A stretch of DNA of 21,430 bases. Origin: DATLED01 sp035525495. Lineage in GTDB: Bacteria > Actinomycetota > Acidimicrobiia > Acidimicrobiales > CADCTF01. Position 1 is the stretch's first letter; every line of letters starts with the position of its first letter. Positions 8,801 to 18,148 of this stretch are shown one piece after another. Below the pieces are notes generated by a model. That model was not told where the DNA came from. It worked only from the letters and a program-made list of their open reading frames with translations, and searched no databases. The stretch is from the NCBI GenBank assembly GCA_035525495.1, contig DATLED010000090.1:1-21430 (forward strand). The letters run 5' to 3'. Both the position numbers and the translations under genes were made by a program.

Positions 8801-11304
8801 GCGCCCTTGTCGTTGATCCCTGGCGTCTGTCCGGGCACCGGCGACCCGAGGATGTTCAACGAGTCCAGACCGGACCCGAGGATGTTCAAGCTGTCGAGGC
8901 CGGTGCCGGCCAGCGACTGGGTCCCCCCGGCCGACGCCGGGGCGTACACGACGAGGTCACCGTCGAGGCTCAGGTGGCTGAGGGAGAAGCGGATGCGGGT
9001 GCCCGGGGGCGTCGCCGCAGTGACCGGGAACGTGAAGTAGTCGAGGTCCTGCGCTTGGCCGATGTGGGAGAAGTACACGACGTCGGGCTCGAGGGGCGTT
9101 GCCGACTCCGGCGTGCCGTTGGATTCGAACCGCTCGCCGACGGTGATCTCGGCGCCGCTGGTCTGTGCCACCGACGAACCGTTGACGAGCTTCGCGCTGG
9201 AGCCGAACGTGCCGAGACTCCGGCCGGGCCGCATGTCGAAGTCGATGGCCACGCTGCCGCCCGCAGGTATGCCTTCGACCAGCGTCCACGACAGCACGGT
9301 GCCCGCATCGGTGGTCTGCACCGCGGGCTCGGCGGCGACGTTGTTCACCTTGGCCGAACCGACCTCGTAGACGAACGAGCGACTGACCGTGGCGCTGGCG
9401 ACGGGTGGCGACATCAGCGCCGCGCCGGTGTTCGAGTACCGGTAATGGAAGTTCACGATGCTGGCCGGGTGGCCAGCATCGCCCTTGTAGTGCACGAGGT
9501 CGTCGAGGTTGATGTCCTCGATGGGGTTGTCGGCGGTCGGCAGCAGGCTGAAGAGCACCTGGCCGGTGGAGACGGCGCCCAACGACGCCGGTGCGCTCCA
9601 CGTGGACGAGTCCGACGACAACGTGCCGAGGTCGACGATCCTGGCCGTGGACTTGATGGCCGGCGGCGTCTGGACCGCGGCTTCAGCGACGGTGGGGTTG
9701 GTGCCGCAGTAGACCACGTTCGAGCAGTTGAACACCTTGTCCTTGCTGGCGGCGGTCAACTCGTTGTACCGCAGGGCTCCGAAGGGCGTGTTGGCGAGGC
9801 CAACCATGCTCTGGACGCCGCGCTGGTTGACGCCGCCGAGCAAGGCAAGGTTGAGGAAGTTGGCCTTGGCCGGGTTGACGTCCTTGAACGGCGTGCTGCC
9901 GAGAGGCACGGTGGTGAAGTCCACGCCGGCGAGCTGCATGGCCAGGAAGGTGGCGTCGAGACCGCCGAAGCCCTGGCCGCAGTTGGAGAAGCCCTGGGCC
10001 TCGAACTTCGGGCACCAACGCTGGCTGGCGGTGAGCGTCGACGTCGGCGCCAAGGCCACGTCCCGGGCGCGGACGTTGCCGAGGAAGATGGCGATGGGGT
10101 TGAGCTTGCCGAGCGGCGACTTCGTCCAGTCGACGTCGCTGTACGAAAGCGTGGCCAGGGCCGGCGGCTTGGGATCGGTGAGCAGCTGTTGCCACGTGAC
10201 GTTGGTGGCGGGCACGCCGTCGAAGCGGGTGCTCGGGAAGATCCTGGTCTCCCACGAACCGGACCGCAGCGGCGTGTCCGACAACGTCACCTGGGCGAGG
10301 GCCTGGCTGGTGAGCGGCGACCCGAGGATGTTGAGGCTGTCGAGACCCGAACCCAGGATGTTGAGGCTGTCGAGACCCGAGCCCGACGGCGTGCTCGAAG
10401 CGCTGGGCTGGCGGGGAATGGCCGAGAGGGGCACCGCGCCGGGGCTGGCCGGAACCGTCTTCTGGTCGGCCGTGAGGCTCAGGGGGGCCCGGACGGGGAA
10501 GATGTAGCGCCCCGGCTGGGAGCTGTTCAGGCTGCCGCTCACCAGTGCGGTAGAGCCACCGTCGAGGAGGGCGCCGTTGGTGCCGGAGCCGGCGACCTCG
10601 GTGGAGTAGGTCGGATTCCCGTTGGAGTAGCCGACTCGGGCTGAGAGGCCGCCGAGGCCCGCGGAACCGCCGCTGGCGTCGCCCGTTTCCCACACGACCT
10701 TGTCGTAGTTGAAGACGATGTCGAAGTCGCCGGGACGACCCCCGGGGGCGCCCGAGCGATCGATGAGGAGGAGCTGGAAGCTGTTGAGCTTGCTCGCGTG
10801 GCCGGTGGCGAGCGCGTTGTAGTAGTCGACGTTGACGAAGTCGACGCAGAAGTAGGCGGGCTCGCCGTTGGCTGCGGGCGCACCACCGAACGAGTACGTC
10901 ACCAGCGATCCCTGGCCGCGCGTGTCGACGTCGGCGAAGAACGGGGCGATGATCGGCGCCGTCGCCGACGCCATCGAGTACGGCGTGTACGTGCTCGACG
11001 GGGCGTCGAAGGTGACGTAGCCGTTGTTGCCGACGTACAACTTGTCGTAGGACTTCCCGAAGAAGTTGATGGAGAAGCCAAGGTTCTGCTGTGCCGTGGA
11101 GCCGTCGTCGTTGGCCGCCAGCGCAGTGTGCTTGCACGCGTCGAGGTTCTGGACGGCGGTCGTCACCGCCGCGGCCGCCGGCGTCAACGCGACGCCTGGG
11201 AGCAGCGCCCCCAGCAGCGTCACGAGCACGGCGCCGACGACGGCCCCCCGCGCGGCCGTGCGATTGCGCAGCCGCCGACTCGACCGGAACTGCAGCCGTT
11301 GCAT
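5836..11304 (-). CDS. Secreted multidomain protein with gingipain-like C25 cysteine peptidase domain
   Basis: An 1822-residue exported protein. The signal peptide has a basic start, a hydrophobic core at about 20-40 and a cleavage-like AAAA near 43-46. In order: a nidogen (NIDO)-like beta domain at about 72-272 (YVGNNGYVTF, IIAPFFADVDTR); two copies of GLDSLNILGS at 310-329; an unassigned, partly Ig-like region; a PPC-like domain at about 726-789; two more GLDSLNILGS copies at 802-821; a C25 peptidase-like region at about 924-1334, with candidate catalytic H1184 (AINGHANH) and C1226 (FGMGCHYG); Ig-like repeats at about 1515-1694; and a C-terminal domain beginning IPLKWQV that resembles the PxKF type. 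No LPXTG motif or C-terminal anchor is seen. The ATG at 11304 was chosen because it starts the signal peptide; an upstream in-frame ATG at 11382 would add 26 unsuitable residues. The substrate is unknown. Confidence 0.85.
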   Translation of the reverse strand: MQRLQFRSSRRLRNRTAARGAVVGAVLVTLLGALLPGVALTPAAAAVTTAVQNLDACKHTALAANDDGSTAQQNLGFSINFFGKSYDKLYVGNNGYVTFDAPSSTYTPYSMASATAPIIAPFFADVDTRGQGSLVTYSFGGAPAANGEPAYFCVDFVNVDYYNALATGHASKLNSFQLLLIDRSGAPGGRPGDFDIVFNYDKVVWETGDASGGSAGLGGLSARVGYSNGNPTYSTEVAGSGTNGALLDGGSTALVSGSLNSSQPGRYIFPVRAPLSLTADQKTVPASPGAVPLSAIPRQPSASSTPSGSGLDSLNILGSGLDSLNILGSPLTSQALAQVTLSDTPLRSGSWETRIFPSTRFDGVPATNVTWQQLLTDPKPPALATLSYSDVDWTKSPLGKLNPIAIFLGNVRARDVALAPTSTLTASQRWCPKFEAQGFSNCGQGFGGLDATFLAMQLAGVDFTTVPLGSTPFKDVNPAKANFLNLALLGGVNQRGVQSMVGLANTPFGALRYNELTAASKDKVFNCSNVVYCGTNPTVAEAAVQTPPAIKSTARIVDLGTLSSDSSTWSAPASLGAVSTGQVLFSLLPTADNPIEDINLDDLVHYKGDAGHPASIVNFHYRYSNTGAALMSPPVASATVSRSFVYEVGSAKVNNVAAEPAVQTTDAGTVLSWTLVEGIPAGGSVAIDFDMRPGRSLGTFGSSAKLVNGSSVAQTSGAEITVGERFESNGTPESATPLEPDVVYFSHIGQAQDLDYFTFPVTAATPPGTRIRFSLSHLSLDGDLVVYAPASAGGTQSLAGTGLDSLNILGSGLDSLNILGSPVPGQTPGINDKGATVLPEVQQDIPLLSTRVVAGISSHRSLDKEFVEVTVPQGVTSGDTYLIQGSGFLDATSTEPYVLRAKVNAVVAQPPCPTRTMPHDVLGSNPSVDPATKTVFLLSQQRLAAKYDATRAAAAASALTPTFLGRDDIKGQVINLDAIPNVQTAFANWDSFPCVEQRANDVVSAITASVRGLMSSGSALGNVVIVGTDTIVPHGRVLDLTDIVNERTYPGNLAFTTAGNANNSLFSSVADGYILTDNPYGDFNPVPFGGQYLYVPDVAVGRLGETPEDIAGQIGRFTQYGGILDPSTAAFTASYDFMKDMGGQVLGILGGSSRNDDTWTASDIKSSVFNNTTAPPKTVAINGHANHFRLLGGVGNATNDLSDTVSTRDVSGGQNLARATIFGMGCHYGLSVEDFLVGLPGPDALDWQQAYAQKQVASFTANTGYGYGDRNVIAYSERLMVLFAQNLKAKMPTGQALQSAKQTYFGELGSYSEYDRKVIEELTGWGLPQWHLAGSPPTPDTSTVTPSQDTSTGLQAYTFPAISPSFNQVTTPEGSYFQDGTTPPQITVYRPPTARTERNVTPPSGASHLAPRGFFVTGADVTTLSNFDPVLSIPDFDQSATQREPRYDDVNFPSGFGTIGSTYVGPAGGTRYKLNLLSNGFQASGYNGTKVIGTARKLSNIGVQVFYALANEADRTPPTFTRVDGSVTGTTTVTANFDISLTDETSSNSTDIKAVQVLVVDGSKLRSVRLSPAGNDRWTGSTTLTTSKSLRFSACAVDDHANTGCTKQKGNDFGDNTAPTITISAPVNGATFALNAQVASSYSCLDNGVPAPTCNGPVASGLPIDTATPGRHVFSVTASDEANNTIVKEAVYYVNFASFVGFSTPVTGTDSSTAPINSASSGQAIPLKWQVKGLNGQSYPGLTDADIMIQWKGISCDGSRSETALVNDPTLALLDFKLKYDPVTGQYLIVVKTPKDVWSGTCKRLNLTMAGVETHFADFKFS
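8842..8901 (-). repeat. Two tandem copies of a 30-base unit encoding GLDSLNILGS (second site)
   Basis: Two adjacent 30-base units inside the protease gene each encode the same decapeptide, at residues 802-821. The units differ at about 6 of 30 bases, all silent, including a serine written AGC in one copy and TCG in the other. A Gly-Thr pair ends just before the first copy's leucine and Ser-Pro closes the second. They lie between the PPC-like and C25 domains. Confidence 0.9.
9456..9481. repeat. Perfect 11-base inverted repeat inside the protease gene
   Basis: Arms 9456-9466 and 9471-9481 are exact reverse complements around the 4-base loop GGGT. The segment codes for residues near GDAGHPASIV. 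It could form a stable mRNA hairpin in the middle of the coding region. No function is evident and it may be a by-product of GC-rich coding sequence. Confidence 0.6.
10318..10377 (-). repeat. Two tandem copies of a 30-base unit encoding GLDSLNILGS (first site)
   Basis: Two adjacent 30-base units, 28 of 30 bases identical, encode GLDSLNILGS twice at residues 310-329, directly after the NIDO-like domain and a Pro/Ser-rich linker. The same peptide pair recurs about 1.5 kb downstream in the same gene with different codons. Confidence 0.92.
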
Positions 11305-11418
11305 CACGTGTTTCCCGCCTTCGAAGAGAATCCCGCGCCGTTGCCCTGCGCCCCGCCGCTGTATGCAGGGTGGCACACACACACGGTGATGACTAGTCCG
11401 TTTGACCTATTCCCTCCT

Positions 11419-11444
11419 CCATCTGTCATCGACATGACAGATGG
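11419..11444. promoter_or_regulatory. Perfect 11-base palindrome upstream of the protease-cyclase operon (candidate operator)
   Basis: CCATCTGTCAT (11419-11429) and ATGACAGATGG (11434-11444) are exact reverse complements separated by CGAC. The element lies 115-140 bases upstream of the protease start in a 210-base intergenic region. It contains ATGACA, which resembles a -35 box on the minus strand, with a weak TCAAAC 18 bases further on (11400-11405). A dimeric repressor site overlapping the promoter is the simplest reading; a transcript hairpin is the alternative. No linked regulator gene is obvious. Confidence 0.5.
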
Positions 11445-11455
11445 GACGAGCGCGA

Positions 11456-11487
11456 CGGAGGGCTCCCCCGCAACAGGGAGCCCTCCG
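11456..11487 (-). terminator. Hairpin terminator downstream of hppA
   Basis: A perfect 12-base-pair stem (11456-11467 with 11476-11487) with an 8-base loop lies 28 bases past the hppA stop codon and before the protease operon. There is no U-run on the minus strand after the stem, as is common for GC-rich actinobacterial terminators. It separates hppA transcription from the protease-cyclase operon. Confidence 0.65.
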
Positions 11488-11514
11488 GGAATGCGTCGAA
11501 ACCGGACGAAGCGG

Positions 11515-14021
<2,507 letters not shown>

Positions 14022-14025
<4 letters not shown>

Positions 14026-14726
14026 GCCGTTTCCTTTCTCGGTTGTTGCTTTCTGACGTAGATCTGGCGGGCGACCTTCTCGCCCACGGTCCGGTCCTCA
14101 CCGGCGACGTGGAGGACGAGGGGCCCGTCGAACGGGTGCTTCTCCTTGACCTCGACGAGCACCCCGGGCCGGAGGCCGAGGGTGTCGAGGAAGGCGACGA
14201 CGTCGGGATCGGTGGACCCCGGGACGGCCACCTCGGCCACGTCACCGGGTTCGAGGGCGTAGAGCGGGGGCAGCTCCGCCAGCTCGACGGACTCGGCGGC
14301 CGGGATGGGGAAGCCGTGGGGGCAGGTGGCCGGGCGGTCGAGGGCGACGAACAGCCGGTCCTCCACCTCCTGGGGCAGCTCGTGCTCGAAGCTGCCGGCG
14401 AGGCGGTCGGCCTCGTTCCACGGGTAACCGAGCATGTCGCTGAGGAAGCGCTCGACGATGCGGTGGCGGCGGATGGCGGCCACGGCGGCGGCCCGTCCGG
14501 CGGCGGTGAGGACGACCCCCTTGTACGGCTTGTGGTCGGCCAGCTCGCGGTCGGCGAGGCGCTTCACGGTCGCCGTGACGGTGCCCGGGCTCACGCCGAG
14601 CTTCTCGGCGAGGTCGCCGGTGTGCGCCTCCGACCCGAGCTGGTTGCTCTGGGCAGAGGTCGACGAGGTCTGGCGGTAGATCGCCTTCAGCGTCTCGCGC
14701 TCGGACTTCGAGAGGGTCAGATCCAT
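14022..14726 (-). CDS. DtxR/MntR-family metal-dependent transcription regulator
   Basis: A 234-residue regulator with an N-terminal winged helix (about 9-70; recognition region HTGDLAEKLGVSPGTVTATVKRL), a dimerisation and metal-binding domain (RRHRIVERFL at 86-95; FEHELPQEVEDRL at 113-125) and an SH3/FeoA-like C-terminal domain (about 155-225). Conserved ligands H88, E92, E114 and H115 are present. Aligned by eye with DtxR, H98 is replaced by D107 and C102 by G111, and M10 by E11, so the metal set may differ from iron regulators. An insertion rich in Ser/Gln lies at about 18-33. There is no Shine-Dalgarno sequence before the ATG, consistent with near-leaderless translation. It is the first gene of an operon with hppA (ATGA overlap). 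Iron or manganese as ligand cannot be decided. Confidence 0.9.
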
Positions 14727-14741
14727 ATTGAGTCGGGCGGG

Positions 14742-14771
14742 AAGTTACTTTTTGCCCTTCCAAAAGCGCAA
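14742..14771 (-). promoter_or_regulatory. Probable promoter of the dtxR-like / hppA operon
   Basis: Reading the minus strand: TTGCGC (14771-14766), an 18-base spacer, then TAACTT (14747-14742), fitting TAnnnT. The start codon at 14726 lies 15 bases downstream of the -10 box, so the 5' leader would be only about 8-9 bases, matching the missing ribosome-binding site. The same -35 hexamer and spacing occur before ceoB. Confidence 0.4.
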
Positions 14772-14811
14772 GCCAGACGGTTCATCCGTCGGGGCGGGGT
14801 ACGGAGCGGGC

Positions 14812-16140
14812 ATGTCCGACTGGCCTGCACGGCTGTTGCTCTTCGGAGGGACGGGCGACCTCGCCGCTCGATCGCTGTACCCGGCCCTGGCGGCGCTGGC
14901 CGAGGACGGGCGGCTCCCCGACCCGTTCCACGTGCTGGCGACGGGCAGTCGGGACCAGACCGACGACGAGTTCCACGACCGCGTGGCCGAGTCGCTCGAG
15001 GAGCACGCCGGGGACGCCGGGGAAGCCGCCCGGCGGCGCATCCTCGAGACCGTCCGCTACCAACAGGCCGACATCGCCAGCGCCGATGATCTCGCCGCCC
15101 TCGTCGAGTCGCTCCCCGGTGAGGGCCCGCTGCTCGCGTACCTCGCGGTGCCGCCCGGGACCTTCGCCGACGCCATCCGCGGGCTCCACGCCGCCGGGCT
15201 GCCCGAAGGCAGCCGGCTCGTGATCGAGAAGCCGTTCGGCGAGGGCCTCGAGAGCGCGCAGGAGCTCAACGCGCTCATCCACGAGCGCTTCGACGAGTCC
15301 CAGGTGTTCCGCGTCGACCACTTCCTCGCCAAGCAGACCGTGCACAACGTCCTCGGGCTGCGGTTCGCCAACCGCCTCTTCGAACCCGTGTGGACCAACC
15401 AGCACATCGAACGGGTCGAGATCACGTTCGACGAGACGCTCGCCCTCGAAGGGCGCGCTGCCTACTACGACGGCACCGGCGCGCTCGTCGACATGCTGCA
15501 GAACCACCTCCTGCAGCTGCTGTGCCTCGTGGCCATGGACCCACCCTCGAGCCTCGAGGGCGACGACCTGCGCGACCGGAAGGTGTCGGTGCTGCGGGCC
15601 GCGCGAGCCCTCCCCGAGGAGTCCGTGCGTGCCCGCTATCGGGGCTACGTCGACGAGGAGGGCGTCGACCCATCGCTCGACACCGAGACGTTCGCGTCGA
15701 TCACCCTGTCCATCGACAGCTGGCGGTGGGCGGGCGTCCCGTTCGTCCTGCGCTCGGGCAAGGCCCTCGGCGAGGACCGGCGAGAGATCGCCATCCACTT
15801 CAAGCCCGTCCCCCACCTCGCCTTCGGTGAGCGGACGCGGCCTGGGCCGAACGTCGTCCGCCTCCAGCTCGGGCCGGATCGGCTGAGCATCGGCCTGTCG
15901 ATGAACGGCGACGGCGAGCTGTTCGACGTCAGCCCAATCGAGCTCGACACCGAGCTGCGACCGCCAGACCTGCCCGCGTACGCCAACGTCCTCGTGCACG
16001 CCTTCGACGGGAACCCCACGTTCTCGATCCGGGATGACGAGGCCGAGGAGGCCTGGCGGGTCATCGAACCGATCCGCGCCGCTTGGCGCGAAGGCGCCGT
16101 GCCGATGCAGGAGTACGACGTCGGGTCCGACGGACCCTGA
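14812..16140 (+). CDS. zwf: Glucose-6-phosphate 1-dehydrogenase
   Basis: A 442-residue enzyme oxidising glucose 6-phosphate to 6-phosphogluconolactone with NADP+, the entry step of the oxidative pentose phosphate pathway. The nucleotide loop is FGGTGDL (11-17), followed by EKPFG (139-143). The substrate and catalytic motif RVDHFLAKQ (167-175) carries H170 and K174, and QNHLLQ has the second catalytic histidine, H232. Variants compared with the usual RIDHYLGKE are Ala for Gly and Gln for the final Glu. It is somewhat shorter than typical 480-510 residue enzymes. The open frame extends upstream to 14728, but the ATG at 14812 begins right at the Rossmann strand and has GGAG 6-9 bases upstream. 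No opcA, tal or tkt neighbour is present. It is divergent from dtxR-like/hppA and ends 9 bases before the convergent kup stop. Confidence 0.92.
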   Translation: MSDWPARLLLFGGTGDLAARSLYPALAALAEDGRLPDPFHVLATGSRDQTDDEFHDRVAESLEEHAGDAGEAARRRILETVRYQQADIASADDLAALVESLPGEGPLLAYLAVPPGTFADAIRGLHAAGLPEGSRLVIEKPFGEGLESAQELNALIHERFDESQVFRVDHFLAKQTVHNVLGLRFANRLFEPVWTNQHIERVEITFDETLALEGRAAYYDGTGALVDMLQNHLLQLLCLVAMDPPSSLEGDDLRDRKVSVLRAARALPEESVRARYRGYVDEEGVDPSLDTETFASITLSIDSWRWAGVPFVLRSGKALGEDRREIAIHFKPVPHLAFGERTRPGPNVVRLQLGPDRLSIGLSMNGDGELFDVSPIELDTELRPPDLPAYANVLVHAFDGNPTFSIRDDEAEEAWRVIEPIRAAWREGAVPMQEYDVGSDGP

Positions 16141-16149
16141 CGGTGGCGG

Positions 16150-18075
16150 TCAGAGCTCGACTTGGGTCCCGACCTCGAAGACCCGCTCCGCCGGCAGGCC
16201 GAAGAAGCGGCTGGCGCTGTCGGCGCCGCGGTTCAGCAGGACGAAGAGGTGCTCGAGCAACGGGTGCATCCCCGGCGCCTTCCCGGCCACGACCGACTCA
16301 CGACCGATGAAGTACGTGGCATCCTCGGCCTTGAACCGGAAGCCGCGACCCGTGCAACCCGCCAGCGCCGCCGGCACGTTCGGCTCCTCCATGAACCCGT
16401 ACCGCAGGAGAATCTGGTGCACCCCGGGGGCGATCTCCTCGGCGTAGCAGCGCTCGGCAGGATCCGCGCGGGGCACGTCGACCGTGGCGACGGACACGAT
16501 CAGCGTCGTCTCGTGGACGACCTTGTTGTGCCGCATGTTGCTGATCAACGCCGGCGGCGCCATCCCCAGGTCCTTGAACAGGAACACCGCCGTGCCCGCG
16601 ACGCGCTCCACCCGGTCGAGACGGTTGAGGACGTCGCGGATCGGCTTGTCGCCGCGCTGGATGCGAGCGGCGACCAGCTCGCGGCCGCGGCGCCACGTCG
16701 TCATCTGCAGGAGCAGCGCGAGGGCGACGAGCACGGGGAACCAGCCGCCCTCGGGGATCTTCGGGATGTTCCCGGCGAGGAACGCGGTGTCGATGAACAG
16801 GAGTGGGGCGACGGAGAGCAGCGCCTTGGGTGCCGACCAGCCCCACAGGTTCCTCGTCACGACGTAGAAGATCAGCGACGTGATGACCATCGTCGTCGTG
16901 ACCGCGATGCCGTACGCGGCGGCCAGGTTGCTCGAGGTGCGGAACCCGAGCACGAGGCCGAGGCACCCGATGAGCAGCAACCAGTTCACCATCGGGACAT
17001 AGACCTGCCCCTGGTGCTGACCGGACGTCTGGGTGACCTTCAACCTCGGGAGGTAGTCGAGCTGGACGGCCTGGACCGTGAGCGAGAAGGCACCGGAGAT
17101 CAGCGCCTGCGAGGCGATGACCGTCGCAAGGGTGGCCAGGATGGCGAGCGGCGTGATCGCCCACGCGGGGGCCATGCGGTAGAACGGGCTCTCGATGGCC
17201 GAGGGGTCGCGGATCAGCAACGCCGCTTGGCCGAAGTAGCACAACAGCAGCCCGGGGAGCACGAGGCTGTACCACGCGGTCGCGATGGGCTTGCGACCGA
17301 AGTGGCCCATGTCCGCGTAGAGGGCCTCGCCCCCGGTGACGACGAGGAAGATGCTCCCGAGGGAGAGGAACGCCCGCATCGGCGACGCCTCGAAGAACCG
17401 CACGATGTAGATCGGGTTCACCGCCGCCAGGACACCGGGCTGGTGCACGATCTGGCTGATCCCGAGCACGCCGAGCACGCCGAACCACACGACCATCACG
17501 GGTCCGAAGACCTTGCCGATGCCTCCGGTGCCGCGACGCTGGACGGCGAAGAGCCCGATGAGGATGACGCACGCGATCGGGAGCACGAACCGGTCGAACG
17601 CGGACGAGGCGACCTTGAAGCCCTCGACGGCGGAGAGCACCGAGATCGCCGGCGTGATCAGCCCGTCGCCATAGAGCAGCGCGGTGCCGAAGACTCCGAG
17701 CAGCACGAGGATCGCTGTCCGGCGACCACGGGCCTGTCCCTCGGTCGGCATCACGAGGGCGGTGAGGGCCAGGATCCCGCCCTCGCCGCGGTTGTCGGCC
17801 CGCATCACGAGGCTGAGGTACTTGATCGAGATGATCATGATGAGGGCCCAGAAGGCAAGGGACGCGAGGCCCATGGCGTTGGCGCGCACCACCGGCAGGT
17901 GCTGGTGCTCGAACGCCTCGCGGAACGCATACAGCGGGCTCGTCCCGATGTCACCGAACACGACGCCCAGCGCACCCAGCGCCAAGGGTCCGAGTCCCTG
18001 GCCGTGGCCAGAGCCGCCGTGGGCGTCGTCATTCGCGTCGGTGTCGCCGCCGTCTGCCTGCTTCGCACCGAGCAC
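16150..18075 (-). CDS. kup: Kup-type low-affinity potassium uptake transporter
   Basis: A 641-residue inner-membrane K+/H+ symporter of the KUP/HAK/KT family. A hydrophilic Asp/Gly/His-rich N-terminus (1-28) precedes the hallmark GDIGTSPLYAF (41-51), followed by about twelve hydrophobic segments to residue 460 or so and a soluble C-terminal domain. That domain contains the usual block PNVPAALAGC and ATYFIGRES. Length matches E. coli Kup (622). The start is GTG at 18075; GAGG lies 5-8 bases upstream, and a TAGTTT -10-like box is at 18087-18082. It is divergent from the ceoB-ceoC pair, whose RCK products may gate or accompany potassium transport. That link is contextual only, since RCK proteins classically serve Trk/Ktr channels. 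Confidence 0.95.
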   Translation of the reverse strand: MLGAKQADGGDTDANDDAHGGSGHGQGLGPLALGALGVVFGDIGTSPLYAFREAFEHQHLPVVRANAMGLASLAFWALIMIISIKYLSLVMRADNRGEGGILALTALVMPTEGQARGRRTAILVLLGVFGTALLYGDGLITPAISVLSAVEGFKVASSAFDRFVLPIACVILIGLFAVQRRGTGGIGKVFGPVMVVWFGVLGVLGISQIVHQPGVLAAVNPIYIVRFFEASPMRAFLSLGSIFLVVTGGEALYADMGHFGRKPIATAWYSLVLPGLLLCYFGQAALLIRDPSAIESPFYRMAPAWAITPLAILATLATVIASQALISGAFSLTVQAVQLDYLPRLKVTQTSGQHQGQVYVPMVNWLLLIGCLGLVLGFRTSSNLAAAYGIAVTTTMVITSLIFYVVTRNLWGWSAPKALLSVAPLLFIDTAFLAGNIPKIPEGGWFPVLVALALLLQMTTWRRGRELVAARIQRGDKPIRDVLNRLDRVERVAGTAVFLFKDLGMAPPALISNMRHNKVVHETTLIVSVATVDVPRADPAERCYAEEIAPGVHQILLRYGFMEEPNVPAALAGCTGRGFRFKAEDATYFIGRESVVAGKAPGMHPLLEHLFVLLNRGADSASRFFGLPAERVFEVGTQVEL

Positions 18076-18109
18076 TGCCTCAAACTAGCCAGTCGGTTCT
18101 CCGCCCCGT

Positions 18110-18139
18110 TTGCGCTCGCGACCGGACCGGGACTCAAAT
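18110..18139 (+). promoter_or_regulatory. Possible promoter of ceoB-ceoC
   Basis: TTGCGC (18110-18115), an 18-base spacer, then TCAAAT (18134-18139). The ATG at 18149 follows 9 bases after the -10 box, so the mRNA would be essentially leaderless, and no Shine-Dalgarno sequence is visible. The -10 box is imperfect (C at position 2). The -35 hexamer and spacing equal those before the dtxR-like gene. Confidence 0.33.
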
Positions 18140-18148
18140 CTGCGGCCT

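Noticed and set aside
4600..10644. A 2014-codon open frame on the plus strand, antisense to the cyclase and protease genes
   Set aside because: Its product is low-complexity, rich in Arg/Gly/Val/His, with no domain. Long antisense frames are expected where GC-rich third positions remove stop codons, and both minus-strand genes have clear families.
11373..11385. Short CA dinucleotide run upstream of the protease operon
   Set aside because: Only about five or six units; too short to call a functional microsatellite.
14775..14792. GACGG-TTCAT-CCGTC inverted repeat between the dtxR-like gene and zwf
   Set aside because: Arms of 5 bases are within chance in GC-rich DNA. It could be an operator for the DtxR-like protein but does not resemble a known DtxR/MntR box.
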